DNA of 58,175 bases, taken from positions 1-58,175 of the forward strand of contig NZ_LFIO01000459.1 in the NCBI RefSeq assembly GCF_001187535.1. The letters run 5' to 3'. Below, piece after piece: positions 9,523 through 18,885 of the stretch. The DNA is from Rhizobium ecuadorense (lineage in GTDB: Bacteria > Pseudomonadota > Alphaproteobacteria > Rhizobiales > Rhizobiaceae). The number at the start of each line of letters is the position of its first letter. Position 1 is the first letter of the stretch. A model generated the notes under the pieces. That model had not been told where the DNA came from. It searched no databases and worked only from the letters and a program-made list of their open reading frames with translations. Made by a program: the position numbers and the translations under genes.

Positions 9523-11976
9523 TCAGCAACCCGCAACAAGATCATTGGCCGACCGCAGCACCGTACCGACGACAATGTCTTCAGCCCGAATCATTTTGCC
9601 CGTCGTCACCGCAAATACATGGCTCTCGCCCGGCAGCAGCGTCACCAGCATGGTATCCACCACGGCATCCGGATCCAGCCGGTCCGCCATCAGGCAGAGA
9701 TCCTTGAGAAAGTTCTCGGCCGTCACCGCAACCGCAAACCCGCCATCGATCGCTGTGACATCGATGCTCAGCCGCGGCGGCTGCAGGGCGAGTTCGATAT
9801 CCTCGACGAAATAGTGAAAAGCCCGCCTGTCGAGCATCTCGATGACGATGACTTCCTCCTTCGGTAAGCCGGGGCTGACGATATCCTCGGGCAGCGGAAA
9901 CGCCTTGGCTTCGAAGCGGTCGCAGAGCAGGCGCCAGAATTCGAATTCGGCCAGCACGGAGCCGTCGAGATTCAAACGTCTGCCGCTGATCTTCGCCCGC
10001 CAGAACAGCGTGCGTTCGTTGACCGCCACTGCCGCAAGCCCCCCATCACGCGGCTGGATTGTCAGCAGCCGTGGATCATAGGCGGCCTTCAGCGCATACC
10101 AGAGCGGCTTGCGGCGCCCGGCCGAATCCAGCGCCGCCCAGGAGGTCACCGGCCAGCAATCGTTGAATTGCCAGACCACCGCGCCCTTGCAGATATTTCG
10201 ATGCGAGCGCATGTGCTCGATGCCGAAACGGATGGCGCGCGCCTGATTGAGCTGGGTGGCGAAGTGCCAGTCGTCCATCGTCTTCGGCTCCGGCAGATGA
10301 CCGGCGAGGCCGCGGATCAGCTTGTCATTGCCTTGCGTCGCCTTCTGGTGATGGAAGACGCCGTTCGATTGCGGCGTCAGCGGCTGGTCGTGCACGCTTT
10401 CTTCGATCGTCGCCCAATTGGCCGGTGCCTGCCAGCCGAATTCGGAGCAGAAGCGCGGGACATAGTCGCGGTAGACCTCGTAGCCGACATCGTTCCAGAC
10501 GTCCCAGATATGTTTGCAGCCATGCGCATCGGCATTCGGCGCGATCTCCATCGAGCCGGAATAGGGGCTGCCGGGATAATAAGGCCGGTCGGGATCGAGT
10601 TCGGCGCAGAGCCTCGGCAGCAGGTCGAGATAATAACCGAGCCCCCAGCTTTCATCGGCCTTGATGACCGGCCGCCAGCCCCATTCGTCGAATCCCCAGA
10701 TATTCTCGTTGTTGCCGTTCCAAAGGATCAGGCTGGCATGCGGCATCAGCCGCACGACATTGTCGCGCACTTCAGCCTCGACCTCGCTTCGAAGCGGCTC
10801 CTCCTCCGGATAGGCGGCGCAGGCAAAGAGGAAATCCTGCCAGACCAGCATGCCCATGCGGTCGCAGGCCTCGTAGAATTCGTCGCACTCGAAGATGCCG
10901 CCGCCCCAGACGCGTAGCATGTGGATATTGGCGGCTTTCGCCTCGTCGATCCGTGCCGCGTAGCGCCCCGCCGTCACCCGCGAAGGGAAACAATCGTCGG
11001 GAATCCAGTTCGCGCCGGCGATGAACAGCGGCACGTCGTTGATGACGAAGGTGAAGGCCGAACCATGCGCGTCGGCCGAGGTGTCGAGCCTGAGCGAACG
11101 GAAACCAAGCGCCCGCTGATAGCTGTCGAGCAGATCGCCGCCAGCATCGTCGACGAGCTCAAGCGTCAGGGGATAGAGCGGCTGGGGGCCGAGATGATGC
11201 GGCCACCAGAGTTTTGGCGAGGGCAGGCGAAGCGCGAAGGCGGCCGTGTCTTCTGCGGCGCCGATCGCAACCGTCGTCGTCACCCCGCCGATCGTCGCGA
11301 CCAGCCGGCACGGCTTCACGTCGCCATGACGCGCCACCTTCGCATGGATCTTCACCAGCCCGTCACCGCCGGCAAGCGTGGCCGACACCCGTGTTTCGGC
11401 AAGCCGCGCCCGATCCCAGCTTTCCAGCCTGAGCGGTTTCCAGAGGCCCGCCGTCACCAGCGTCGGCCCCCAGTCCCAGCCGAAATTGCAGGCCATCTTG
11501 CGCATCAGATTGCCCGGTCCCGGATAATTGTTGGGCCGGTAGCCGTAATGTTTCTTCATCTCGGCGCCATAGGCGTAAGCCGAGCGGAAGCTGACCGTGA
11601 GGTCGTTGGCCCCCACCTTCAGCAGCCCGGAAACATCGAAGCGATAGGTGCGGTGCATGTTGAAGCTGCGGCCGATCTCCTCGCCGTTGAGCGTGATGAC
11701 CGCGATCGTATCGAGCCCGTCGAAGACCAGTTCCTGCACCTTGCCCTCATCCGGCACGGCCTCGAAGCGGCAGCGATAGGTCCAGTCGGTTTTGCCGATC
11801 CAGTCGGTGGTGATCTCGTTGACGTCGATATAGGGATCGGGGATCAGCCGGCTGGCGAGAAGGTCGAGGTGCACGCAGCCCGGCACCGTCGCGGGGATCG
11901 CATCCGGCAGGCCGGATCTTCCTGTATCGTTGCAGTGAAGCGTCCAGCCGGAATTGAGCTCGGTCTTTTCGATCAT
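9523..11976 (-). CDS. GH2 beta-mannosidase
   Basis: This 817-residue glycoside hydrolase family 2 enzyme is of the beta-mannosidase type and releases terminal beta-mannose from mannosides or mannan oligosaccharides. The N-terminal sugar-binding jelly-roll (WTLHCNDTG, then TYRCRFEAVPDE) is followed by an immunoglobulin-like domain and the TIM barrel. The acid/base Glu is in WNGNNENIWGF (E424) and the nucleophile in CSEFGWQ (E512). There is no signal peptide, so it should act on imported oligosaccharides in the cytoplasm. A glyoxalase-fold gene lies 8 bases upstream on the same strand. No mannoside transporter is adjacent. Confidence 0.92.
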   Translation of the reverse strand: MIEKTELNSGWTLHCNDTGRSGLPDAIPATVPGCVHLDLLASRLIPDPYIDVNEITTDWIGKTDWTYRCRFEAVPDEGKVQELVFDGLDTIAVITLNGEEIGRSFNMHRTYRFDVSGLLKVGANDLTVSFRSAYAYGAEMKKHYGYRPNNYPGPGNLMRKMACNFGWDWGPTLVTAGLWKPLRLESWDRARLAETRVSATLAGGDGLVKIHAKVARHGDVKPCRLVATIGGVTTTVAIGAAEDTAAFALRLPSPKLWWPHHLGPQPLYPLTLELVDDAGGDLLDSYQRALGFRSLRLDTSADAHGSAFTFVINDVPLFIAGANWIPDDCFPSRVTAGRYAARIDEAKAANIHMLRVWGGGIFECDEFYEACDRMGMLVWQDFLFACAAYPEEEPLRSEVEAEVRDNVVRLMPHASLILWNGNNENIWGFDEWGWRPVIKADESWGLGYYLDLLPRLCAELDPDRPYYPGSPYSGSMEIAPNADAHGCKHIWDVWNDVGYEVYRDYVPRFCSEFGWQAPANWATIEESVHDQPLTPQSNGVFHHQKATQGNDKLIRGLAGHLPEPKTMDDWHFATQLNQARAIRFGIEHMRSHRNICKGAVVWQFNDCWPVTSWAALDSAGRRKPLWYALKAAYDPRLLTIQPRDGGLAAVAVNERTLFWRAKISGRRLNLDGSVLAEFEFWRLLCDRFEAKAFPLPEDIVSPGLPKEEVIVIEMLDRRAFHYFVEDIELALQPPRLSIDVTAIDGGFAVAVTAENFLKDLCLMADRLDPDAVVDTMLVTLLPGESHVFAVTTGKMIRAEDIVVGTVLRSANDLVAGC

Positions 11977-11984
11977 GAAAGGTC

Positions 11985-12380
11985 CTAGAGAAACCGGCCG
12001 TGGCGCTGCAGCACTTCGATCTTGTAGCCGTCGGGATCGGTGACGAAGAAGAACAGGCCGAAGAGTTTGCCATCGCGGTTGAGCTCCACCAGCTGACCCG
12101 GCTTCAGCCCCAGCTTCGACAGCCGTTCACGCTCGACGGTCACCTCCTCGACGGAGACGGCGAGATGGCCGTAGGCGTTGCCGAGATCGTAAGGTTCGGT
12201 CCGGCCCTTGTTTACCGTCAGCTCCAATTCGAAGCCGGTCTCGGCACTGCTCAGATAGATCAGCGTGAAGGTTTCGAAATCGACGCGGTCGGCGACCGAA
12301 AGGCCGAAGGCCTTGCCGTAGAATGCGACCGAGCGCGCCTCGTCGAGAACGCGGATCATCGAGTGGATCATCTTTGCCAA
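11985..12380 (-). CDS. VOC-fold protein, probable lactoylglutathione lyase
   Basis: This is a vicinal-oxygen-chelate protein of 131 residues with the glyoxalase I pattern: IHSMIRVLDEARSVAFYGKAFG at the N-terminus, ELELT with a metal-ligand Glu, YGHLAVSV with the His, and a final GYKIEVLQR. Glyoxalase I isomerises the methylglyoxal-glutathione hemithioacetal. It is 8 bases from the beta-mannosidase start and probably co-transcribed with it. Other VOC activities cannot be excluded. Confidence 0.8.
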   Translation of the reverse strand: MAKMIHSMIRVLDEARSVAFYGKAFGLSVADRVDFETFTLIYLSSAETGFELELTVNKGRTEPYDLGNAYGHLAVSVEEVTVERERLSKLGLKPGQLVELNRDGKLFGLFFFVTDPDGYKIEVLQRHGRFL

Positions 12381-12427
12381 TTCTGCCTCCCATTCTTTCG
12401 GTCACAGCAGTCTTGGTAGCGGTCCTT

Positions 12428-13177
12428 TCACGCCGGGCGCAAGCCGATTCTTCGGGTGATCGCCGCTTCGACAAGTCCCATGGCGTCATAGATCAGCACT
12501 GCCATCAGGCCGACGATCAGCCCGCCCTGCAGGATGAAGGCGGTATTGTCGGAGATCAGCCCGGCGATGATCACCTCGCCGAGGCCCTTGGCCGCCACCG
12601 TCGAGCCGATCGTCGCCGTGCCGATATTGATGACGGTGGCGACCTTCAGCCCTTCGAGGATCAGCGGCAGGGCGAGCGGCAGCTCGACGCGCAACAGCCG
12701 CTGCGTGGCACTCATGCCCATGCCGTCGGCGGCATCGAGCACCTGCGGCGACACCTGTTTGAGGCCGGCGACGGTGTTTTCGAAGATCGGCAGCAGGCCG
12801 TAGAGAAACAGCGCAATCAGCGTCGGCATGGCGCCGAAGCCGGTGGCGGGAACGGCGAGCGCCAGCACCGCGACCGGCGGAAAGGTCTGCCCGGCATTGG
12901 CAATCGCCCGCGACAGCGGCAGAAAGTCGGCCCCGCTCGGCCGTGTGACGAAGATGCCGCCGACAACGGCGAGCACGGCGCTGCAGACGATCGATCCGAT
13001 CACCAGCTGCAGATGACCGACCGCCAGCGACGCGAGGCTGTTCTGCGTATAGACGGCGGGCGCATTGTTGCTGGTCAGCGGCGTCAGCAGGAAGGAAAGC
13101 CACTCCGTCCTGAACAGCAGGATCAGCAGCAGGGCGAGCGCCGCCAGGCGGAAGAGATTGGCGACGACGAGTTTCAT
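12428..13177 (-). CDS. osmoprotectant ABC transporter permease (YehW-like)
   Basis: This 249-residue inner-membrane permease has about six hydrophobic segments and a BPD-type EAA loop (LDAADGMGMSATQRLLRVELPLALPLILEGLKV). It corresponds to the short permease of the OsmF-YehYXW system, which imports glycine betaine or related solutes at low affinity in enterobacteria. The start at 13177 overlaps the ATPase stop codon by four bases, so translation is coupled. It is the last gene of the four-gene unit. Confidence 0.88.
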   Translation of the reverse strand: MKLVVANLFRLAALALLLILLFRTEWLSFLLTPLTSNNAPAVYTQNSLASLAVGHLQLVIGSIVCSAVLAVVGGIFVTRPSGADFLPLSRAIANAGQTFPPVAVLALAVPATGFGAMPTLIALFLYGLLPIFENTVAGLKQVSPQVLDAADGMGMSATQRLLRVELPLALPLILEGLKVATVINIGTATIGSTVAAKGLGEVIIAGLISDNTAFILQGGLIVGLMAVLIYDAMGLVEAAITRRIGLRPA

Positions 13178-14118
13178 GCCTTGCGGCCCAGTTCGAGCAG
13201 CCGCGTCAACGAGATCGATCCCACCGGCGCTTTTTCGCCGTCCTGCACGGTCGCCTCGCCGACCCCCTGCCAGATCATTTCGGCGAGCGCGTCGCGCAGA
13301 CTGAGCGACTGCGGCAGGGCATAGGTAAGCCCGCTCTTGGCCGGTTCCATGCTCTCCTTCAGCGGCAGCAGCGACATCAGCTTCAGCGCCCGGTCGGAGG
13401 TGCCGGTCAGTTGCTGGACGAAGGGGTCGGCGGGCTCGGTGAGGATCTTTTCCGGCGTCGAGCATTGCAGCAGCCGGCCCTCGCTCATGACAGCGATCTG
13501 GTTGCCGAGGTGGAAGGCCTCGTCCATGTCATGGGTGACGAGAATGACGGTGGTGCCGAACTGCTTCTGGATCGCCAGCAGGTCGTCCTGCGCCTTGCCG
13601 CGAATAACAGGGTCGAGGGCGCCGAAGGGCTCGTCCATCAGCAGCAGTTCCGGTTCGGCCGCCAGCGCCCGGGCGACCCCGACGCGCTGCTGCTGGCCGC
13701 CGGAAAGCTGATGCGGATATTTGTCGGCGAAGGTCGCCGGATCGAGATTGAACAGCCCGAGCAGTTCCTCGACGCGCCTGGAAATACGTGTGGAATCCCA
13801 ATCGAGAAGCTGCGGCACGGTGGCGATATTCTGCGCCACGGTGCGATGCGGGAAAAGACCATGCCCCTGGATGGCGTAACCGATCCGGCGGCGGAGATCG
13901 GTCACCTCGACATCCATGACATTCTGCCCGCCGACGAAGATCTCGCCCTCGCTGATCGGCACCAGCCGGTTGATCATCCGCATCAGCGTTGATTTGCCGG
14001 AGCCCGACGTGCCGACGATGACGGTGATCGAACCTTTTTCGACCTGCATCGAGACATTGTCGACGACGGTGGCAGCGCCATAGCGTTTGGTGACGTTGCT
14101 GATCTCGATCATGCTCAT
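13174..14118 (-). CDS. osmoprotectant ABC transporter ATP-binding protein (YehX-like)
   Basis: This 314-residue ABC ATPase of the OpuCA/YehX type powers the flanking permeases. It shows Walker A GTSGSGKST (about residue 38), the signature [16 protein letters not shown], Walker B LLLMDEPFGALDP and the switch-region VTHDMDEAF. The C-terminal 70 residues form a regulatory extension, as in betaine ATPases, though no clear tandem CBS motif was recognised. The ATG at 14118 shares ATGA with the upstream permease stop. Confidence 0.92.
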   Translation of the reverse strand: MSMIEISNVTKRYGAATVVDNVSMQVEKGSITVIVGTSGSGKSTLMRMINRLVPISEGEIFVGGQNVMDVEVTDLRRRIGYAIQGHGLFPHRTVAQNIATVPQLLDWDSTRISRRVEELLGLFNLDPATFADKYPHQLSGGQQQRVGVARALAAEPELLLMDEPFGALDPVIRGKAQDDLLAIQKQFGTTVILVTHDMDEAFHLGNQIAVMSEGRLLQCSTPEKILTEPADPFVQQLTGTSDRALKLMSLLPLKESMEPAKSGLTYALPQSLSLRDALAEMIWQGVGEATVQDGEKAPVGSISLTRLLELGRKA

Positions 14119-15281
14119 GCGGCGGATCCCCGGATGCTGTCGATGACCGCATCGAGGATGACGGCCGATGAGAAGGCGAAGAAGACGGTCGGCACGGCGC
14201 CGAGCAGGACGAGGTCCATGGCCGTCTGGCCGAGCCCCTGGAAGATGAAGATGCCGAAACCGCCGCCGCCGATCAAAGCGGCGATCGTCACCATGCCGAT
14301 CGCCTGCACCAGCACGATGCGGATGCCGGTGAGAATGACGGGAAAGGCGAGCGGCATGTCGATGCCGACAAGGATCTGCCGGCGCGTCAGCCCCATGCCG
14401 GCCGCCGCGTCCCGCACCGAGGGATCGACGCCCTGCAGGCCGACGACGGTGTTGGCGACGATCGGCAGCAGCGAATAGAGCACCAGCGCAATCAGGGCCG
14501 GCGCCGTGCCGATGCCGCGAATGCCGATCGCTGATGCCAGCGGCACATGGGTGGCGAGATAACCGAGCGGCAGCATCAAGAGGCCGAAGAGCGCCAGGCT
14601 CGGGATCGTCTGGATCAGGCTCAAGCCCTGCAGCACGATCGCTCGTAGCCGTGGCACCCAGAAGCAGAGGACGCCGAGCGGCAGGCCAAGGATAATGGCG
14701 ATGGCGAGCGAGCCGAAGGCCAGCAGCAGATGCGAAATCGCTTCCGTCTCGAATTGCGGCGCCCGCGTCGAGAACTCCTTCATGATCGACAGGCTGTCGA
14801 GCAGGCCGGAGGAGAGCGAGATGAAGAGCAGCGCCGTATAGGCGGCAAGGGCTGCGACCCGCATCCACGGCGCCAGCCGGATCTTCACCAGCGCATCCGA
14901 GATGACGAGCCCGATCACCGCAAACAGCACCCAGAAACCGCCGCCCGGCGTCATGCGCGCCACGGTGCTGCCGGGCGGCGTCGCCGCCGTCGAGGTAAGG
15001 CCGATCGCAACGACCAGCGCCGCGAGGCAGAGTGTGGCGATGACAAGCCGCGCCATTGCGTTGCGGAGAAATAGCGCGGCGAAGGCGGTCAGAATGAGAA
15101 GCACGGTCAGGGTGACGACGGAGGGCTGGGGAAGAAGCTGCGTCAGCAGCATCGGCTTGCCGGCGGCAATGCGGTTCGCCTTGACGTAGATGAAGGGCAT
15201 CAGTGCCGTCGCCGCGATGCCGCCCGCCACCAGAACCACGCCGAGCCGGTCCAGCCTGCGGACCGCTGAGGTTTCTTCCAT
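14115..15281 (-). CDS. osmoprotectant ABC transporter permease (YehY-like)
   Basis: This is the long permease of the OsmF-YehYXW-type importer: 388 residues against 385 in E. coli YehY. An N-terminal half with about five hydrophobic helices precedes the conserved permease core, whose EAA loop reads RDAAAGMGLTRRQILVGIDMPLAFPVILTGIRI. The start at 15281 gives MEETSAVRR; a longer frame to 15329 lacks a ribosome site. It follows the binding-protein gene after a gap containing a 10-base-pair hairpin. Confidence 0.88.
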   Translation of the reverse strand: MEETSAVRRLDRLGVVLVAGGIAATALMPFIYVKANRIAAGKPMLLTQLLPQPSVVTLTVLLILTAFAALFLRNAMARLVIATLCLAALVVAIGLTSTAATPPGSTVARMTPGGGFWVLFAVIGLVISDALVKIRLAPWMRVAALAAYTALLFISLSSGLLDSLSIMKEFSTRAPQFETEAISHLLLAFGSLAIAIILGLPLGVLCFWVPRLRAIVLQGLSLIQTIPSLALFGLLMLPLGYLATHVPLASAIGIRGIGTAPALIALVLYSLLPIVANTVVGLQGVDPSVRDAAAGMGLTRRQILVGIDMPLAFPVILTGIRIVLVQAIGMVTIAALIGGGGFGIFIFQGLGQTAMDLVLLGAVPTVFFAFSSAVILDAVIDSIRGSAA

Positions 15282-15335
15282 CAAATCAACCCTGTCTGAC
15301 CAGTCCCGTCCGGCCAACCCTATCAGCAAAGGGAG

Positions 15336-15359
15336 GCTCCGCCCGCAATCGGGCGGAGC
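15336..15359 (-). promoter_or_regulatory. intercistronic hairpin after the binding-protein gene
   Basis: A perfect 10-base-pair stem (GCTCCGCCCG with CGGGCGGAGC, four-base loop) without a T run lies between the osmF-like gene and its permease. It is more likely an mRNA-stabilising or attenuating element than a full terminator. Confidence 0.6.
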
Positions 15360-15368
15360 GAGCGATGA

Positions 15369-16277
15369 TTACTTCAGGAAGCCTTTTTCCTTGAGATAGG
15401 CTTCGGCGACGGACTTTGCCGGCTCGCCGTCGACCTGGATCTTGGCGTTGAGCTTGCGCAGTTCGTCGGCGGTCAGGCTCTTGAAGATCGGCGAAAGCAC
15501 TTCCTCGATCTTCGGATTGGCCTTCAGCACCTCTTCGCGGATGATCGGCGTCGGCGCATAGACCTGCTGCACGTTCTTGTCGTCTTCGAGAACGGTCAGC
15601 TCGGCCGCTTCGATCGCACCATCCGTGCCGTAGACCATGGCGGTGTTGACGCCGTTCGTCTGGTCGGCGGCCGCCTTGATCGTCGCCGCCGTGTCGCCGC
15701 CGGAGAGCACCACCATCTGGTCGGGCTTCAGCTGGAAACCGTAGGTGGTCTGGAAGGCGGGAAGCGCGCCGGCCGAATTGACGAATTCGGAAGACGCCGC
15801 AAGCTTGGCGGCACCGCCGCCGGCAATCCATTTGCCGAAGTCTGTGAGGCTCTTCAGCTTGTTCGGCTCAGCGACGTCGTTGCGCACGGCGAGCGCCCAG
15901 GTGTTATTGGCCGGCGACGGCGTCAGCCAGACGATCTTGTTGGCGTCGTAATCGAGCTTCTTCGCCAGCTCATAACCCTGGTCGATGTTCTTCCAGGCCG
16001 CGTCGTCGGCCTTGTTGAAGAAGAAGCCGGCATTGCCGGTATACTCAGGATAGATGTCGATTTCGCCAGCGGTGATCGCCTTGCGCACAACAGGTGTGGC
16101 GCCGAGCGCGATGCGGTCCTGTGTCTTGATGCCGTTGGCTTCGAGCGCGAGCGCGATGACATTGCCGAGCAGCGTGCCCTCAGTGTCGATCTTCGACGAG
16201 ACGACGACATCCGCGGCATGGGCCGCACCCGCCGCGAAGGCGGAGAGCGAGACGGCGAGTGCGAGTTTCTTCAGCAT
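15369..16277 (-). CDS. osmF: osmoprotectant-binding periplasmic protein (OsmF/YehZ-like)
   Basis: This 302-residue solute-binding protein is of the OpuAC/OsmF family. A Sec signal peptide is clear (LALAVSLSAFAAGAAHA, cleavage near residue 22), followed by DVVVSSKIDTEGTLLGN. The binding-cleft hallmark DIYPEYTGN (about residues 74-82) matches quaternary-amine binders. The start at 16277 follows AAGGGG; upstream in-frame sequence is not protein-like. It is first in the four-gene importer operon. The ligand is probably glycine betaine, choline or a similar compatible solute, inferred from the family. Confidence 0.9.
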   Translation of the reverse strand: MLKKLALAVSLSAFAAGAAHAADVVVSSKIDTEGTLLGNVIALALEANGIKTQDRIALGATPVVRKAITAGEIDIYPEYTGNAGFFFNKADDAAWKNIDQGYELAKKLDYDANKIVWLTPSPANNTWALAVRNDVAEPNKLKSLTDFGKWIAGGGAAKLAASSEFVNSAGALPAFQTTYGFQLKPDQMVVLSGGDTAATIKAAADQTNGVNTAMVYGTDGAIEAAELTVLEDDKNVQQVYAPTPIIREEVLKANPKIEEVLSPIFKSLTADELRKLNAKIQVDGEPAKSVAEAYLKEKGFLK

Positions 16278-16701
16278 GGAATATCCCCTTCGTTGACACC
16301 GTTGAATATGGCGCAAACCTCGGCGGGAGGCCTGCGCGCGCAGAAAATCCGCCGGCACCGGCGACCACTTGGGCCGCCATGCCGGAATTGCGTGCGTCAT
16401 GGAAATAGCGTGCACGCTCGAAAAATCGATGCAAGCCCCCTCCAGTATTTGCCGTCGCAGCACGATTATGGCGGCGAATGCACCTCCACGCGCGGAAACG
16501 CATTCCCTTTTCCAGGGTCGGCGCGATTTGTTTTTGTCCCCTTGCGTGTTTCCACGGCGTTCCGGTGCTCTTTCGCGGAATTTCCGCCGCCCGGATTTCT
16601 TATGATGGAAACGATAGTCCGGCTCCGCGGATGCAGGGATATCTTTTTTCGTGAACACACCATATCGTCCGGTTTTTCCAGCGCTTTCCGGAGGGAGAGA
16701 T
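16278..16701. promoter_or_regulatory. divergent promoter region osmF / LysR with 12-base palindrome
   Basis: This 424-base gap lies between the importer operon and the LysR gene. It contains the perfect palindrome AGCGTGCACGCT at 16407-16418, a possible operator for the adjacent regulator. No small gene was supported. Confidence 0.4.
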
Positions 16702-17943
16702 TTGCATCTCGGCGCCCTGTTCATAAGCCACCATGTGCTGACCTCTGGTTCGGTGCGGGAGACCGCGCGCCGCTTCGAGCTGTCGCCTTCCACGGTGTCG
16801 ACGGCGATCCGCCATCTCGAGACCGAGCTGGCGATCAAGCTGACGGAACGCGCCTCCGGCGAGCTGGTGACGCTGCTTGCCAGCGGCAGGGTGCTGGAAG
16901 GTCTGGCGCCGATCACCGCCGCGATCGGCGAGTTCGGTCAATTCATCGATCATGACGCTGCGGCCGCCGACGCCCATGCGGCCTGGGCAGCCCGCATCCC
17001 CGTCAAGATCGTCACCATCGAGCGTTTTCTCGAAGTCGCCGATCAGGGCAGCATCAACCGTGCCGCCCGCCGTCTTCGCCTGGGTCAGCCGCAGCTTTCG
17101 CTTCAGCTTGCCAATCTGGAGAAATTTCTGGGTCATCGGCTGTTCGAGCGGCAGGCGCAGGGCTCAGTGCTGACGGAGGAGGGCAGGCGTGCCTACCAGA
17201 TCTTCACGACGATCAGCCAGGCGTGGAACGATCTGAAATCCTCGGCCGACGAGCGCTATCGCCGCGCCGCCCGGTCGCTGCGCATCGGCTCGATCATCCC
17301 CACCGGCTCGGAAAGCTGGGTGGCGCGCTGCCTGGGCTCGCTGGTCTCCGAATGGAATGTGCGGCGCAGCAATAATGCGATCTCGCTGGTTTCGATGACC
17401 GCCGACGATCTGCGCGAGGCGCTGAAGAGCGGCCGCATCGATGTGGCGATTCTGGATTCGGTCTTCGGGCTGGAGAGCTTTCGCCATCGCCAATTGCTGC
17501 AGACCGATATGGTGGTGATCGCTCCGCCTGATAGTACCGGAACCACGGTCGCCGATCTCGTCGCCGGCCACGCCATCTGCATGCCGAGCCCGCGCACCGG
17601 CCTCGGCCATGCGGCGATGGCCTTCAGCGATGAGCGTGCGCCCGACCGGCGCTTGCGCAGCCGGGATATCACCGCGGCGGATTCGCTGCCGGTCATCGTC
17701 GACCTTGTCGCCAATCACGGTTACGTCTCCTTCCTCGGTCGCGTCAGCGCCATGCCGATCGCCGATAAAGTGCGCATCGTCGATCTCGACGAACATCTGC
17801 CGATGTCCTATCACGTCGCCTTCAACCATCGCAAAGCCGCCGCCGATGCCTGCGCCGTCATCATCGAAGCGGCGGCGAGACTTACATCGGAAGCCGTCGC
17901 CCAGACCATGGCGCGCGCCGAAGCCAGGGAGAGCGCCGCGTGA
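16702..17943 (+). CDS. LysR-type regulator with two helix-turn-helix domains
   Basis: This 413-residue regulator is far longer than the usual 300. Two LysR-like winged helices are visible. The first is at about residues 16-60 (GSVRETARRFELSPSTVS...HLETELAIKLTERAS) and the second at about residues 115-165 (GSINRAARRLRLGQPQLS...LEKFLGHRLFERQ). A LysR substrate-binding domain follows from about residue 180. The TTG at 16702 is chosen because GGAGGGAGAG sits just upstream; a GTG at 16651 is in frame but lacks a ribosome site. It is divergent from the osmF-like operon and overlaps cutC by four bases. The ligand is unknown. Confidence 0.82.
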   Translation: MHLGALFISHHVLTSGSVRETARRFELSPSTVSTAIRHLETELAIKLTERASGELVTLLASGRVLEGLAPITAAIGEFGQFIDHDAAAADAHAAWAARIPVKIVTIERFLEVADQGSINRAARRLRLGQPQLSLQLANLEKFLGHRLFERQAQGSVLTEEGRRAYQIFTTISQAWNDLKSSADERYRRAARSLRIGSIIPTGSESWVARCLGSLVSEWNVRRSNNAISLVSMTADDLREALKSGRIDVAILDSVFGLESFRHRQLLQTDMVVIAPPDSTGTTVADLVAGHAICMPSPRTGLGHAAMAFSDERAPDRRLRSRDITAADSLPVIVDLVANHGYVSFLGRVSAMPIADKVRIVDLDEHLPMSYHVAFNHRKAAADACAVIIEAAARLTSEAVAQTMARAEARESAA

Positions 17944-18665
17944 CCATCCTGCTGGAAGTGTGTGTGGATAGCGCCGAGGGCCTTGCCGCCGCGATTGAAG
18001 GCGGCGCCGGCCGCATCGAGCTCTGCTCGGCGCTGGAGCTCGGCGGCCTGACGCCGCTGCCGAGCCTGATGAAGATCGCCGCCCGGGCGCCCATCCCGGT
18101 CTACGCAATGATCCGCCCGCATGCCGGCCCCTTCATCTTCGGCAGGACGGACGAGGAAGCGATGCTGCTCGATATCGACGCCGTGCGCGCCGCAGGCCTC
18201 GCCGGCGTCGTCATCGGCGCCAATCGGCCTGATGGTACCCTCGACATGCCGCTGATCCACCGTCTGAAGGCGCATGCTGCAGGCCTCGGCTCGACCCTGC
18301 ATCGCGCCTTCGATCTGGTGCCGGATGCCGATCAGGCACTGGAACAGGCGGTCGAACTCGGCTGTGAGCGCATCCTGACCTCCGGCTGCGCGCTGAAGGC
18401 ACCCGACGGAATCGAAACCCTGCAACGCCTCTCGGCCAAGGCGACTGGGCGCATATCCATCATGCCCGGCAGCGGCATCCGCCCGGCCAATGCCGGGGCG
18501 ATCTTGCAGGCAACCGGTGCCCGCGAGGTGCATGGGTCCTGCAGCTTGCCTGTGGAAAGCGCCGATCCGCGTGCGGTCGCCTTTGGTTTCGAGGCGAAGA
18601 GTATGAATAAGACGGATGTCGCGGTGGTCAGGGAGATGTGCAGGGTGATTGCGGCGGTGGGTTAG
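17940..18665 (+). CDS. cutC: CutC family protein
   Basis: This 241-residue TIM-barrel protein of the CutC family begins with a GTG that overlaps the LysR stop codon. The family signature runs through LLEVCVDSAEGLAAAIEGGA, RIELCSALELGGLTPL, YAMIRPHAGPF and HRAFDLVPDADQALE. CutC was first linked to copper homeostasis, but its biochemical role remains uncertain. Translational coupling to the double-HTH LysR gene suggests the two are expressed together. Confidence 0.93.
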   Translation: MTILLEVCVDSAEGLAAAIEGGAGRIELCSALELGGLTPLPSLMKIAARAPIPVYAMIRPHAGPFIFGRTDEEAMLLDIDAVRAAGLAGVVIGANRPDGTLDMPLIHRLKAHAAGLGSTLHRAFDLVPDADQALEQAVELGCERILTSGCALKAPDGIETLQRLSAKATGRISIMPGSGIRPANAGAILQATGAREVHGSCSLPVESADPRAVAFGFEAKSMNKTDVAVVREMCRVIAAVG

Positions 18666-18701
18666 CGAGCGCCGCCGACGCAAACACAGCGCTTAACGGC
18701 T

Positions 18702-18841
18702 GCCCCTCACCCTAACCCTCTCCCCGTTCTGACGGGGAGAGGGGACGTGCCCTGCGCGAGGTTAGTGGGGAACGGAGAGGTCGCGGCTCGCCCCCTTCGC
18801 CCCGCAAGCGGGGAGAAGGTGCCGGCAGGCGGATGAGGGGC
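18702..18841. repeat. RIME1-type intergenic mosaic element
   Basis: It begins GCCCCTCACCCTAACCC and ends GGCAGGCGGATGAGGGGC, the same orientation as the copy at 9381. It lies between convergent cutC and the zinc dehydrogenase gene. Confidence 0.85.
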
Positions 18842-18885
18842 TTGTCCCGCCGATCCAGCTCGGCGAAACGGGGCGCTAACCCTCC

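Noticed and set aside
13178..14868. Long minus-strand frames extending the YehW-like and YehX-like genes upstream
   Set aside because: The extensions read as Arg/Ala/His-rich shadow of the neighbouring genes in another frame; ATGA overlaps give the true starts.
16651..16701. GTG at 16651 as the LysR start
   Set aside because: No ribosome site precedes it, whereas TTG at 16702 has GGAGGGAGAG at the right distance.
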